Notes: generated by a model not told the origin, from the letters alone. A DNA stretch of 64,000 nucleotides from Hahella sp. (GCA_028280065.1 JANQMN010000105.1:62001-126000); one strand, 5' to 3'. Counted from the stretch's first letter, positions 52,997 through 63,006 are shown. A program made the numbers and translations.

Positions 52997-54175
52997 ATGA
53001 ATAAGCCACTCATATTGTTGCTTGGAAACTACCCTGGCGACCAACAAATCAGTATGCAACGGTACCATCAGCTTCTTGAGAGAGCTCTTATCGAAAGGGG
53101 TTGGGAGGTACGTCTGATTCGGCCCGCCGTCTGCATCAAACTTTTCAAGACACGGCATCAGGGCCTGGGCAAATGGATTGGTTACCTGGACAAGTTTGTC
53201 ATATTTCCCTTTTTTCTTCTAAGCACGATTAAACGTCTTCATGATCGAAGGTTGATTGTCCATATATGTGATCATTCTAACGCTCCCTACCTCTTTTTCT
53301 TGAGTAAGTGCGATAAGGTGATTACATGTCATGACGTCATTGCTCTGCGCATGGCGCGAGGAGAATTTTCGGGACAAAAACCAGGTCCCAGTGGTCGCTT
53401 GTTACAGCGGTGGATACACAAGGGGTTAAGCCGGGCTGACTTTATCTTTTGTGTTTCGAAGCAGACACGCGATGAGTTGCGAACACTATTGACGATTCCG
53501 GATTCAAAGGTTCCTGTTGCCTACCAGGCGCTCAACTATCCATATAAACCCCTGGCGCAATCGCAAGCAGTTGTGCGGCTTGAGCAAGCGCGGCAAACTA
53601 ATTTGTTGAGCCAGACCTTTCCGATGCATCTGTTGCAGGGACAGTTTCTTTTGCATGTTGGGTCGGACGTCTGGTACAAGAATCGTATTGGATTACTGAA
53701 CATCTATCGCGGGCTGACTGAGAAAGAAAGACTTTGTCCTCCTTTATTATTGGTCGGACCTCCCCTTGGTGAAAACGAGCGGCACTTTCTTAGGCAGCAC
53801 GATATTGAATCCCACGTATTCTGTACCGGATATCTAGATGCGTATCTGCTAAATGCAATCTACGCGTTAGCAACATTAATGGTATTTCCCTCACTTGCCG
53901 AAGGTTTTGGGTGGCCCGTGCTTGAAGCCATGGCCTGTGGTTGTCCGGTCGTAACCAGTAATCGCGCACCGATGACCGAAGTGGGCGGTTCTGCTGCCGA
54001 ATACTTCGATCCTGATCAACCTGTGCATGCAGCGGAAGTAGTCAAAGCGGTACTCAAAGAGGATGATTCTCAGCGCCGGGAACGAGTACGCGCCTGCATT
54101 AAGCAAGCGGCCACATTTAGCATAGAACGAATGGTTAGGGTCTATGAAGAAACCTACATGGCATTCGGCAAATAA
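52997..54175 (+). CDS. Glycosyltransferase, GT4-like
   Basis: A 392-residue GT-B glycosyltransferase. N-terminal LLLGNYPGDQQISMQRYHQL, donor region LLHVGSDVWYKNRIGLLNIY, and VFPSLAEGFGWPVLEAMACGCPV, the EX7E motif. Same family as the preceding gene but distinct. It is convergent with the epimerase gene at 54197. Confidence 0.88.
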   Translation: MNKPLILLLGNYPGDQQISMQRYHQLLERALIERGWEVRLIRPAVCIKLFKTRHQGLGKWIGYLDKFVIFPFFLLSTIKRLHDRRLIVHICDHSNAPYLFFLSKCDKVITCHDVIALRMARGEFSGQKPGPSGRLLQRWIHKGLSRADFIFCVSKQTRDELRTLLTIPDSKVPVAYQALNYPYKPLAQSQAVVRLEQARQTNLLSQTFPMHLLQGQFLLHVGSDVWYKNRIGLLNIYRGLTEKERLCPPLLLVGPPLGENERHFLRQHDIESHVFCTGYLDAYLLNAIYALATLMVFPSLAEGFGWPVLEAMACGCPVVTSNRAPMTEVGGSAAEYFDPDQPVHAAEVVKAVLKEDDSQRRERVRACIKQAATFSIERMVRVYEETYMAFGK

Positions 54176-54196
54176 GCAATCAAGCGGTATGTTGGG

Positions 54197-55168
54197 TTAT
54201 TGTTGGTCCTTCTTCTTCACCTGGTCTGCAATCCAGTGATAGGTTTTTGCTAAGCCAATATCCAGTGATTGGTTGGGCGACCAGCCAAGCGTTTGCTTTA
54301 TTAAAGCATTGTCTGAGTTCCTGCCACGGACTCCTAGGGGGCCTGGGAGATGCCTTAAGTCTGCTTCCTTTTCGGCAATTGATAGAATTCGGCCGGCGAG
54401 TTCATTAATGGTGACCATTTCTTCTGAGCCGATATTTACCGGACCGCAAAAATCACTTTCCATTAATCGAAATATTCCCTCAAGGCATTCACCGATATAT
54501 AAAAACGAACGTGTCTGCAAGCCATCTCCCCAGATTTCGATTTGGTCACCAGGCTGGCACCTCGCCACTTTCCGACAAAGTGCTGCAGGTGCTTTTTCTC
54601 GTCCGCCCTCCCAACAACCCAGTTCGCCGAAGATATTATGGAACCGCGCTATTCTTACCTGTAAGTCATACTGTTTTTTATAGGCTAAATACACGCGTTC
54701 ACTAAAAAGCTTTTCCCAGCCATATTCACTATCCGGTTGTGCCGGATAAACAGAATCTTCGGAACATTTTGGATTGTTCGGGTCCAATTGATTGTAATCG
54801 GGGTAGATACAGGCAGAAGAGGAAAAAAATACTTTGCCGGCCCGGTGAATGCGACAGGCCTCCAGGATGTTCAGGTTGATAGATGCTGAGTTATGCAAAA
54901 TAGCGGCATCATTTTCGCCGGTAAATATAAATCCCGCTCCCCCCATGTCTGCAGCCAGTTGATAAACTTCATCAAAGCCTTTCCCGACCACTTCGTTACA
55001 CAGTATCGGGTCGGTAAGATCGCCTTGTACGAATTCGTCCGCACAGCTGGTAGAAAATTCAGGTAGCTTTAAATCTACACCAGTTGTCCAATAGCCTTTA
55101 AGCTTTAAAGCGTTTACCAAGTGGTTGCCGATAAATCCCCCCGCTCCGCAAACTAAAGCTTTTTTCAT
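54197..55168 (-). CDS. GDP-mannose 3,5-epimerase homologue
   Basis: A 323-residue short-chain dehydrogenase-fold protein strikingly like plant GDP-D-mannose 3,5-epimerase. NAD site GAGGFIG; the catalytic set of the plant enzyme (Ser143, Cys145, Tyr174, Lys178, Lys217) is matched at one constant offset: Ser118, Cys120 (SSSACIYPDY), Tyr149, Lys153 (YGWEK), Lys192 (GGREKAPAA). GDGLQTRSF is also conserved. It should convert GDP-mannose to GDP-L-galactose (or GDP-L-gulose). This suggests an L-sugar in the polysaccharide, an inference. Confidence 0.88.
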   Translation of the reverse strand: MKKALVCGAGGFIGNHLVNALKLKGYWTTGVDLKLPEFSTSCADEFVQGDLTDPILCNEVVGKGFDEVYQLAADMGGAGFIFTGENDAAILHNSASINLNILEACRIHRAGKVFFSSSACIYPDYNQLDPNNPKCSEDSVYPAQPDSEYGWEKLFSERVYLAYKKQYDLQVRIARFHNIFGELGCWEGGREKAPAALCRKVARCQPGDQIEIWGDGLQTRSFLYIGECLEGIFRLMESDFCGPVNIGSEEMVTINELAGRILSIAEKEADLRHLPGPLGVRGRNSDNALIKQTLGWSPNQSLDIGLAKTYHWIADQVKKKDQQ

Positions 55169-55404
55169 TTAGAGTTCCTGGTTGCTTTACGTGAACTAGC
55201 TGTAAGCTATTTTGAAAATTTAATGATAAGAAAAAGTATATGTGAATTGCTGATTTTACAAGTTGGCTGCTTTTATAGGCCCTATTCCAGCCAGGCATAC
55301 AGCCTTTGTTCAGTCGTTTAACTGTTTAGCAACGGCGTAAATGGAAAAAACTTGCATCTTGGTTCATGATTCAAGGGTTCGATAAAGTGACAATAGAGAA
55401 GGGT

Positions 55405-56343
55405 ATGAAAAAAAGAGTTCTGGTAACGGGGGGAGCTGGGTTTCTAGGTTCACACTTATGTGACTATCTGTTGGCGGAAGGTAATGAAGTCATCTGTGTC
55501 GATAATTTTTTTACCGGGGATAAAAGCAATATTGTGCATCTGTTGCCAAATCCATTCTTTGAGTTGATGCGCCATGACGTGACGTTCCCGCTTTACGTAG
55601 AGGTCGATGAAATCTATAACTTTGCCTGTCCTGCCAGCCCGAAACACTATCAGTTTGATCCGGTGCAAACCACTAAAACCAGTGTTCATGGTGCTATCAA
55701 TATGCTGGGTCTGGCTAAGCGGACAAAGGCCAAAATCCTACAAGCGTCAACCAGTGAAGTGTATGGAAACCCCGAGATTCATCCGCAACCTGAAAGTTAC
55801 TCCGGACAGGTCAATCCCATCGGCATCCGCAGTTGTTATGATGAGGGTAAGCGTTGTGCCGAAACATTGTTTTTTGACTACCGACGACAACATCACCTGA
55901 ACATCAAGGTGGCGCGTATTTTTAATACGTATGGTCCGCGTATGCAGCCTGACGACGGAAGAGTTGTGAGTAACTTTATCGTACAAGCGCTGCAGGGGGT
56001 AGAACTTACTATCTATGGAGATGGTAGCCAAACCCGAAGCTTTTGTTATGTTGGCGATTTGATAACGGGTATTGTTGATCTGATGGCAACTTCCGATGGT
56101 TTTACCGGACCATTGAATCTGGGGAATCCACACGAGGTCACGATTCTTGAATTGGCCGAAGAAATACTCCGCCTGACAGGGGGTAAAAGTAAGCTGGCTT
56201 TCCAACCATTGCCTGAAGGCGATCCACTGCAGCGCCGACCGGATACCCGACTGGCACAGCAAACCGTTGGCTGGGAGCCTCATACCTCATTGCGAGATGG
56301 TTTGAAAGCAACCATCGATTTTTTTAAACAAAGCCTGTTTTAA
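55405..56343 (+). CDS. uxs: UDP-glucuronate decarboxylase (UDP-xylose synthase)
   Basis: A 312-residue SDR-family protein. NAD site [12 protein letters not shown], active-site [10 protein letters not shown] and YDEGKRCAE (YxxxK), and [11 protein letters not shown], all as in UXS. It decarboxylates UDP-glucuronate to UDP-xylose. ATG at 55405 is chosen because GAGAAGGG lies just before it; an in-frame start at 55366 is possible. Divergent from the epimerase. Confidence 0.9.
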   Translation: MKKRVLVTGGAGFLGSHLCDYLLAEGNEVICVDNFFTGDKSNIVHLLPNPFFELMRHDVTFPLYVEVDEIYNFACPASPKHYQFDPVQTTKTSVHGAINMLGLAKRTKAKILQASTSEVYGNPEIHPQPESYSGQVNPIGIRSCYDEGKRCAETLFFDYRRQHHLNIKVARIFNTYGPRMQPDDGRVVSNFIVQALQGVELTIYGDGSQTRSFCYVGDLITGIVDLMATSDGFTGPLNLGNPHEVTILELAEEILRLTGGKSKLAFQPLPEGDPLQRRPDTRLAQQTVGWEPHTSLRDGLKATIDFFKQSLF

Positions 56344-56433
56344 TCCAGCCCATGCATATTGGATGCAAAAACCACTGGTAAATGTGTCAGACCAATGTTA
56401 TCCGATAAAGGTGGTGTAGCAACCACAAACGCA

Positions 56434-58266
56434 TTAGTCAAGGGCAAAGGCGTTCTTGTAGTCGAGCCGTTTTTCTCTGGGCTGTAGAGCCTTTTCCAGA
56501 AAACAGTTGCCAATTGAGAGGGTGTCCATATCTGTCCCCATGAAGCATCGGTAGGCGTCTTCCGGAGTGCACACTATGGGTTCGCCGCGGACATTGAAGC
56601 TGGTATTGACCAGCATTGGACATCCTGTCTTGTCGCGGAAGGCTTCAATCAACTGATGATAACGGGGATTGGTGTCGGCATGCACGGTCTGTATACGGGC
56701 GGAAAAATCCACATGAGTGACGGCAGGTACCTGCGAACGCGGGACTTTCAGTTTTTCAACACCAATGGCCCCAGTATCGTCAGCCGACAGGCGCTTTTCT
56801 TCGCATACGTTGGCGACCAGCAACATGTAAGGGCTGGCTGAGTAGAGCTCGAACCATTCCGCAACCGACTCTGCCAGCACCGATGGTGCAAAAGGTCTGA
56901 AGGACTCGCGATATTTGATTTTCAGGTTGAGTTGACTTTGCATCGCGGGTGAGCGAGGGTCCCCTAGAATGGACCGGCCACCTAGGGCCCGGGGGCCAAA
57001 TTCCATCCGTCCCTGAAACCAGCCTACTACTTTGCTATCTGCCAACTGGTCGGCCGTTTGCTGAATCAGCTCAGCATCGGTACACACCTGAAATTTGGCT
57101 CCCAGGTGCCGCAGTCGGTTTTCTATGTCTTGTTGCTCAAAACGAGGGCCTAGATAACTCCCCTGCATCTGATCCTTCGCACCTTTGGCAACCGGCCTTT
57201 CTCTACTCAAATGCTGATAGTGTACAGCTAGTGCGGCACCTAGTGCGCCCCCGGCGTCGCCGGCCGCAGGCTGCGCCCAGATTGCTTTAAAATGTCCGGC
57301 TTTAAGGATTTTTCCGTTGGCAACACAGTTGAGGGCAACACCTCCGGCAAGACACAAATTCGGAACTTTATACTCCTTTGCCAGAGAGCGAGTCATCCTT
57401 AAAACTACTTCTTCTGTAACCGCCTGGATGGACGCGGCTAAGTCCATATGTTTCTGGGTCAGGGGCTGATCCGGTAATCTTGGTGGAGCCCCAAATAGCT
57501 TATCGAACCGCCGGTTGGTCATGGTCAGGCCAGTACAATAGTCGAAATACTCCAGATTCAGTCGGTAGGAGCCATCAGCTTTAACATCGATAAGATGTTT
57601 AAGAATTAGTGACTTGTATTTGGGTTCTCCGTACGGGGCCAGCCCCATAACTTTATACTCACCGGAGTTAACCTTAAATCCGGTGTAATAGGTGAAGGCG
57701 GAATACAATAGCCCGAGCGAATGTGGGAAGTGGATTTCCTTGATGAAATCCAGTTTGGAACCATTACCTATCGCTACCGAAGTTGTTGCCCATTCTCCCA
57801 CTCCATCCATTGTCAATACGATGGCATCATTGAAAGGTGAAGGGTAGTAGGCGCTGGCGGCATGGCTCTGATGATGCTCGGCGAACAACAGCTTTTCCTG
57901 CCAGCTTTTGGTTCCTCCCATTTCAGCCAAAGCATCTCCAAGTAGTTTGCGCTGAAATAGTTTTTCCTTCAGCCAAACCGGCATGGATTTGGCAAAAGAG
58001 CGAAAACCACGTGGTGCAAAAGACAGGTAAGTTTCAAGCAGGCGCTCAAACTTCAGGAAGGGTTTGTCATAAAAAACTATATGATTCAAGTCGTCTAGTT
58101 TTATCTTGCCGGCGTTAAGACAGTATTGGATAGCGTCGGCAGGAAACCCAGGATCGTGTTTCCTGCGGCTAAATCGTTCCTGTTGAGCAGCCGCGATGAT
58201 ATTTCCATCTTCAATCAGAGTGGCGGCACTGTCGTGATAGAATGCCGAAAGCCCAAGAATTTTCAT
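56434..58266 (-). CDS. Carbamoyltransferase (NodU/SxtI family)
   Basis: A 610-residue protein. N-terminal Kae1-like domain: LGLSAFYHDSAATLI, QERFSRRKHD and the metal-binding EHHQSHAASAY. C-terminal YrdC-like domain with RMEFGPRALGGRSILGDPR. These enzymes transfer a carbamoyl group from carbamoyl phosphate to a hydroxyl, as in Nod factor NodU and saxitoxin SxtI. Here the likely target is a polysaccharide sugar. It is last of a three-gene set with the DUF5989 and SxtJ-type genes. Confidence 0.92.
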   Translation of the reverse strand: MKILGLSAFYHDSAATLIEDGNIIAAAQQERFSRRKHDPGFPADAIQYCLNAGKIKLDDLNHIVFYDKPFLKFERLLETYLSFAPRGFRSFAKSMPVWLKEKLFQRKLLGDALAEMGGTKSWQEKLLFAEHHQSHAASAYYPSPFNDAIVLTMDGVGEWATTSVAIGNGSKLDFIKEIHFPHSLGLLYSAFTYYTGFKVNSGEYKVMGLAPYGEPKYKSLILKHLIDVKADGSYRLNLEYFDYCTGLTMTNRRFDKLFGAPPRLPDQPLTQKHMDLAASIQAVTEEVVLRMTRSLAKEYKVPNLCLAGGVALNCVANGKILKAGHFKAIWAQPAAGDAGGALGAALAVHYQHLSRERPVAKGAKDQMQGSYLGPRFEQQDIENRLRHLGAKFQVCTDAELIQQTADQLADSKVVGWFQGRMEFGPRALGGRSILGDPRSPAMQSQLNLKIKYRESFRPFAPSVLAESVAEWFELYSASPYMLLVANVCEEKRLSADDTGAIGVEKLKVPRSQVPAVTHVDFSARIQTVHADTNPRYHQLIEAFRDKTGCPMLVNTSFNVRGEPIVCTPEDAYRCFMGTDMDTLSIGNCFLEKALQPREKRLDYKNAFALD

Positions 58267-58283
58267 GTGAGCTTAAAGAAGAA

Positions 58284-58433
58284 CTAGAACAGCGTATATA
58301 CAAAGGGTGCAATTGCCGAACCCTGAGTTAATACCACCAGGCCGCCGAATAACGCTAGTACGAGCATGATCGGCATCAGCCAGTATTTTTTTCGCACCCT
58401 CATAAATTGCCATAGCTCTTTAATAAACAACAC
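58284..58433 (-). CDS. DUF5989-family small membrane protein
   Basis: A 49-codon gene starting with GTG at 58433, AAGG 9 bases upstream. The peptide has ELWQFMRVRKKYW, a single hydrophobic helix and the end TQGSAIAPFVYTLF. This is the DUF5989 pattern, which sits next to carbamoyltransferases in many bacteria and in saxitoxin-type clusters. It lies between the SxtJ-type gene (10 bases after its stop) and the carbamoyltransferase (17 bases before its ATG). Confidence 0.85.
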   Translation of the reverse strand: MLFIKELWQFMRVRKKYWLMPIMLVLALFGGLVVLTQGSAIAPFVYTLF

Positions 58434-58443
58434 GATTTCTGCC

Positions 58444-58866
58444 TTAAAACTGCTGGTTCATATCACCACTATCTGGATTGGAGTCGCGCAACACCCAATA
58501 GCTCTCTTTACTTTTTTCATACTCTAAGCTGAGTGGACGTTTACCTAACAGTCGCATAAGTAACCCAATGGGAGTGATTACAACAAAGAAGATAAAACCG
58601 AGGACTAATGGAGACATGATTAAGTGCAACATGGCTCCAAACTTAGTCCAGAGCCGATTCAGTGGCGTTAGTAATCCAGGTGACGCCAGTGCCGTGATCA
58701 GGAATATGGCGGCGATTATCGCTAAGCTCCACCAGGGCTGTTGGCCCTTCGTCATTGGATAAGCTGCTACCAGGGCGAATACCAGGGTGAAGACAAATCC
58801 AAAAGAGCGATTGCTCGGTAAAGGTTGAACGGCTTTTTGGTTTTTATCCTTTGGGTTGTCTGTCAT
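58444..58866 (-). CDS. SxtJ-family membrane protein
   Basis: A 140-residue protein with about four membrane segments arranged in two pairs and a C-terminal soluble end. Features LLTPLNRLWTKFG and FFVVITPIGLLMRLLG match SxtJ-type proteins, always found with carbamoyltransferase and DUF5989. The function is unknown; it may tether the enzyme to the membrane. It starts the three-gene set. Confidence 0.85.
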   Translation of the reverse strand: MTDNPKDKNQKAVQPLPSNRSFGFVFTLVFALVAAYPMTKGQQPWWSLAIIAAIFLITALASPGLLTPLNRLWTKFGAMLHLIMSPLVLGFIFFVVITPIGLLMRLLGKRPLSLEYEKSKESYWVLRDSNPDSGDMNQQF

Positions 58867-58888
58867 GTGGTTAAGTTGAGCTAGGGTG

Positions 58889-59455
58889 TTAGAAAAACCG
58901 TTCCTTGACTCTGATCATGTCGCCGGGAAATACTCTGGCGCTGGTGGTTGTCTCGGTTTCTCTTTTGTTAAGATCTGTGTCCCTGGTTATGATCACTTCC
59001 TTTTCGTTGGCGCGATAGGTAAATCCCCCTGCTAATGCAACAGCATTAAGTACGGTCATACCGTCCACATACGGATAGCTCCCGGGTCTATTGACTTCTC
59101 CAAGTATATAAAATGGCCTGAAGTTCAATACTTCAAGGCTCACTCTAGGTTGCTTAAGGAAACCATCCAGAAGTTTGGTGACTATTTCGGTTTCGGCAGC
59201 TCTCAGGGTTTTACCCCCTATAAGCACCTCTCCAATAAGCGGCATCGCAATGGCGCCTTTTCCGTCGACAACAAAGTTGCCTGACAAATCGTCTTCACCA
59301 AACACCGTCACCCGAATTTTGTCGCCACTACCGAGTTGGTAAGCCTGTTGTTCTGCATGGCTAGACAGCGAAGTTAACATCAACATCACTGCCGATAACA
59401 TAGCAGTGCCGAAACTTACTTTCATAAGGCGAGCAAACAGGTCGCTTTTGGGCAT
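58889..59455 (-). CDS. Polysaccharide export protein, Wza type
   Basis: A 188-residue exported protein. Signal segment about 10-35, then the poly_export domain (YQLGSGDKIRVTVFGEDDLSG) and a SLBB domain (YILGEVNRPGSYPY). It is shorter than E. coli Wza (379) and has one SLBB; no lipobox Cys is seen. It is likely the outer-membrane or periplasmic component that passes exopolysaccharide outward. Confidence 0.85.
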   Translation of the reverse strand: MPKSDLFARLMKVSFGTAMLSAVMLMLTSLSSHAEQQAYQLGSGDKIRVTVFGEDDLSGNFVVDGKGAIAMPLIGEVLIGGKTLRAAETEIVTKLLDGFLKQPRVSLEVLNFRPFYILGEVNRPGSYPYVDGMTVLNAVALAGGFTYRANEKEVIITRDTDLNKRETETTTSARVFPGDMIRVKERFF

Positions 59456-59497
59456 GATCTTAATTATGTAACCGATAAACTAACTACTGGAAAAAGA

Positions 59498-60763
59498 CTA
59501 ATAACGCAATCCCACTGCAATCGATAACAGAGTACGATCATACTCAGTACCATCCTGGTTCGAATCTTTCGAGTATTGCTCCAACGCCCCTATCAAGAAA
59601 AGACTGCGATTGATATCGTAGTCTGCTTTAAGGGTAAACCCTTGGATATCATCTTTCCGGCTATTGCTTTCATAATGGTGTTTGGTTAGTGAATAGGATG
59701 CTTCCAACACCAGATTGCGGCGTAATTCATGAAAAAGCGCCAGGGTGAAATTGTCCTTCACAAAACCCGGTGAACTGCTATCGGTGGTTTCTTCGACAGA
59801 GGTTGTCATACTGACGGTGACAGTGGTCAGTGGTGTTGCATGCCAGTATAAATTGACGAGGGCAGCAGTTTCTCTGACCTTATCGAACCTGGGATCATCA
59901 TAATCGCTTTCGACCTGGCCCAATGCAACTTCACCCATGAGTATACTGGTTAAGTCCAGGTCGGTACCAATGTAGTATTCAGTTTCACTGGAATCTCGTC
60001 TTAAGTTGTTGTCATCCACACGGCTGTCGTATTCAATTTCGGTATTTCCATAGCGAACGAAAGCGTTGATGCCAGGTTTGATCTCGTATCCGATAGTCGC
60101 TGTGAATGATTGTTCTTCCCTGTCTCTGTCATCGTTGTTTATATTGGCGCCATTACTGTCTTTAACATCGGAATAGTCCAGTTTCGAAATATCAAACCCG
60201 CCTTCCAGTACTATACGACCCGGGCGATGGAGGACGGAGACCCCTAAAACGCTGGTGTCATATTCAGTAGGCGTTCTACCTCCAGCTTCATCAGCACTAC
60301 CTCTGCTTTCAACATCCGAATACCAGTTCAAGTGGGGGTTGATTGCAGTATCGCGATCAGCATCGATAGTCGCCTCAAGATCAAACCATAGTTTTTCATT
60401 GTCTTCGTTTTCATTATCTCGATACCGGTTGAAGTTTGCACCCGCATCAGCTTTTATCGAGTGTCGACTCCAGTTTGATATTACGTGTAGAGAAGGGTCA
60501 AGCGCTGTGATCAGATCGCTTTCTTCATCGCTTTCGGTACGAAAAATATTATTGTCCCGATCAATTCTGAATTTAATCTGCGGGAACAGTAAAAAGCTTC
60601 CTGCCTGATACCCTTTAGGATCGTATTGAGGTTGCGGTCTATCTTTTACTGTTTGTCCCGGTAACAATCTGCCATCACCGTCGGGGTCATCGCTAGCGGC
60701 AAATACAGTACAACTTGCGACCATGAGCAGAGAGTATGTCAGGCTTGCCTTGATAGATTTCAT
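59498..60763 (-). CDS. Outer-membrane beta-barrel protein
   Basis: A 421-residue protein: signal peptide (cleaved near VFAAS), then Asp-rich beta strands of about 10-12 residues, ending in an aromatic C-terminus (VGLRY). It is similar to BBP2-type barrels in exopolysaccharide loci, often beside Wza-like exporters, as here. The ribosome site AAGGGG precedes ATG. Role probably in polysaccharide passage across the outer membrane. Confidence 0.75.
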   Translation of the reverse strand: MKSIKASLTYSLLMVASCTVFAASDDPDGDGRLLPGQTVKDRPQPQYDPKGYQAGSFLLFPQIKFRIDRDNNIFRTESDEESDLITALDPSLHVISNWSRHSIKADAGANFNRYRDNENEDNEKLWFDLEATIDADRDTAINPHLNWYSDVESRGSADEAGGRTPTEYDTSVLGVSVLHRPGRIVLEGGFDISKLDYSDVKDSNGANINNDDRDREEQSFTATIGYEIKPGINAFVRYGNTEIEYDSRVDDNNLRRDSSETEYYIGTDLDLTSILMGEVALGQVESDYDDPRFDKVRETAALVNLYWHATPLTTVTVSMTTSVEETTDSSSPGFVKDNFTLALFHELRRNLVLEASYSLTKHHYESNSRKDDIQGFTLKADYDINRSLFLIGALEQYSKDSNQDGTEYDRTLLSIAVGLRY

Positions 60764-60796
60764 AACTCGGTTGGTCCCCTTATTGACGCGAGTGGA

Positions 60797-61543
60797 TTAG
60801 ATAGGGCTTGCCTGGCCAGGATCGGGTTCGACAACTACAGGCGTAACTACGATGGGTACATCGGGATCCGGTGTCACGATGGAAGTGTCAGTATCTGGAG
60901 TTTCCTCCAAAGGAGTTTCAACCATTTGGGTATCCGGTGTCGATGTGGTCACGACAATAGGGTCAGAAGTCGGCTGCACCGTTATAGTGCTGCTACCGGT
61001 TAGCAAGTTGTTAACCTGCCCCAAAAGCGTCTGTATTTGAGTTCCTGGGATTGAGACGGATGCTACGCCTGTTCTGGCTGAAGCCAACAGTGTGTTTTGC
61101 ACATCATTGTTGCCAGCAGATATTAATGCTGAAACGTTGCGAATATTGGTGGCAATATTTTCTGCGTAAACCTCGGTTTGGTCGGGGGAAACGGTCTGCG
61201 AAAGGCCAGACAAAGCACCGGAGGTGAGGTCCGTAAGTGTTGCCGATATAGAATTGCTTGCAATTCCGGTTAGGTGCAAAAGCCTTAGCGTCGCATTAAT
61301 CACTGCCCCGGCAATATTCGGATTAGATTGAGCGATTCGTTCCATGGTATCGCTAATTTGATCGGGATTACTTTGTGCTTGAGAAGCGATAAGGGCCGCG
61401 ACGCCATCAACATCACCGGCCGCAGTCAAGGCCTCAATTTGGAGATTCGTGTCCGCCTCCTGGGCATTTAACCCAAAACCAAGCGACAACATTAAGAAGA
61501 ATAAAATGGGTAAGCTGGGAAATCTTAAAGCGCTTTTATTCAT
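60797..61543 (-). CDS. Hypothetical exported protein with Pro/Thr-rich tail
   Basis: A 248-residue protein with a signal peptide (cleaved near LNAQE), a Ser/Ala/Asn-rich helical middle and a low-complexity tail (about 190-248) dominated by Pro, Thr, Val and Asp. No known domain. ATG at 61543 is chosen because of GGAG 6 bases upstream and an ATGA overlap with the preceding ligase stop. It is transcribed with the polysaccharide genes; it may be secreted or surface-linked. Confidence 0.65.
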   Translation of the reverse strand: MNKSALRFPSLPILFFLMLSLGFGLNAQEADTNLQIEALTAAGDVDGVAALIASQAQSNPDQISDTMERIAQSNPNIAGAVINATLRLLHLTGIASNSISATLTDLTSGALSGLSQTVSPDQTEVYAENIATNIRNVSALISAGNNDVQNTLLASARTGVASVSIPGTQIQTLLGQVNNLLTGSSTITVQPTSDPIVVTTSTPDTQMVETPLEETPDTDTSIVTPDPDVPIVVTPVVVEPDPGQASPI

Positions 61544-63006
61544 GGTGTGCTCCGTCGGTTTCTGCTGTCTCCAGGATGTAGACTTTTGTTTTTTTGCCAA
61601 GAAAAATCGTCAGTATTGAGATACCGATTTTTGAATCGACTGGGCCAAGACTGAGCATAGGCTATTCCTAGCAATAGAGCAAAGGGTAGTGCAACACCGG
61701 GTAATTGAATGCTGAAATCAACCAGTGCATGTATGGCAATCAACGTTGTCGCTGCCAGCCCAATAGCCGGATAAATTCGATCGCGTTGGCGCCGTCCCAA
61801 GCCAAGAAGAAACTGGCAGACTAACCAGATGTAAATAGTTATTAAGGCCGCAAGAGCCACAATTCCATAGTCCAGTGCAAACTCCAAATAGCTATTATGG
61901 GTGTGCTCCCAGACCAAATTTTGATTCAGGCTTTGGTCGCGATAGAGGCGAAACATATCGCTAAAACTTCCGCCTCCGTAGCCGAGCCATGGAGAATCAC
62001 CGATAGCTTTGAGAGTTAAGACGAATAGTTCATCCCGTGATTCTTGCTCCAGAGTCCACTGCTCGATTCTGGCTATGGTTGATGAACCAAAGGCTAAAAC
62101 CAGCAGAAGCAAGCCTAGCAGACTGCCAGCCATGGCGTTGCGGATTCTAGCAACACTACCGTGATGATGGAGGCTCAACAGCGTCACGAGTATTATTGCA
62201 GAAATTAGGGTCGCCAGAATACCGCCTCTTGATTGGGTTAAAACCAGTGCTAAAGTAGTTGTAGTAACAGCCAATAGACGAGGCCATTGCTGCTCAAGAA
62301 ACTCGGTTAACCTAAGCGTCACTTTTTCAGGACCCGCCTTCAGCATATCGCTGATAAAAGCTTTCCATAAAGGCGCCAGTGCGCACAATAACCCGAGACC
62401 TGCAAATGTAGCGAAATGATTTCGATTGATAAAAGTGGCTGTCACCGAGTCGGTATAGCTAGTGCGTTCCCACCACAATACCAGATTGAAGCCGCCCAAA
62501 TGCATTAACAGACCATAGATAGAACATGCAAATGCCAGCCCTGCTACTATATCGATTGCAGTTGCTGCACGCTTGCGCTGGCTTCCCAGCTGCCAGGCAA
62601 GAAAAAAAACGGCTATTGATGTCAGTAATCTCAAGCCATTTTGTAAGCTGTTTGAGGGATTGACCGAGATGCGGTCAGCCATCGGTAGCTGCAAGATTTT
62701 GCTGGCTTCATGCCACAGCGGCGAACCTAGTCGGGTGCTCAAAACAGGCACTGATTGAACCAGCATCCAAGCTGCTAACGAAAGCACCAAAAAGGCTGGC
62801 ATGAGTATTCGTTGAACTGGGGGACCCAAAGCTTTTGGGTTTTTACAAACACTCCATGCCCAAGCGAGCATTAGAGCCCCTGCAAACAATGCGTTTACAA
62901 TCCATGGCAATGGCCGATATCCCCCTAACGGTAGAGGCGCCCATACGACCAAGACCATAAGTCCGGCAAAAATCCATAAGTTAGGCGTTCGGGTTTGAAT
63001 ACGCAA
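61540..63006 (-). CDS. O-antigen ligase/polymerase-type membrane protein
   Basis: A 488-residue protein with about 11-12 membrane segments and the Wzy/WaaL-type large loop: WLGYGGGSFSDMFRLY, EHTHNSYLEFALDYG. It joins or polymerises polysaccharide repeat units at the outer face of the inner membrane. The apparent start is TTG at 63006, but GGAGG is only 2 bases upstream, so the true start may lie a little further in. First gene of the minus-strand export set. Confidence 0.85.
   Translation of the reverse strand: MRIQTRTPNLWIFAGLMVLVVWAPLPLGGYRPLPWIVNALFAGALMLAWAWSVCKNPKALGPPVQRILMPAFLVLSLAAWMLVQSVPVLSTRLGSPLWHEASKILQLPMADRISVNPSNSLQNGLRLLTSIAVFFLAWQLGSQRKRAATAIDIVAGLAFACSIYGLLMHLGGFNLVLWWERTSYTDSVTATFINRNHFATFAGLGLLCALAPLWKAFISDMLKAGPEKVTLRLTEFLEQQWPRLLAVTTTTLALVLTQSRGGILATLISAIILVTLLSLHHHGSVARIRNAMAGSLLGLLLLVLAFGSSTIARIEQWTLEQESRDELFVLTLKAIGDSPWLGYGGGSFSDMFRLYRDQSLNQNLVWEHTHNSYLEFALDYGIVALAALITIYIWLVCQFLLGLGRRQRDRIYPAIGLAATTLIAIHALVDFSIQLPGVALPFALLLGIAYAQSWPSRFKNRYLNTDDFSWQKNKSLHPGDSRNRRSTP

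Noticed and set aside
63006-63006. TTG start for the O-antigen ligase-type gene as proof of translational control
   Set aside because: The 2-base gap to GGAGG more likely means the start codon is mis-assigned by a few codons.
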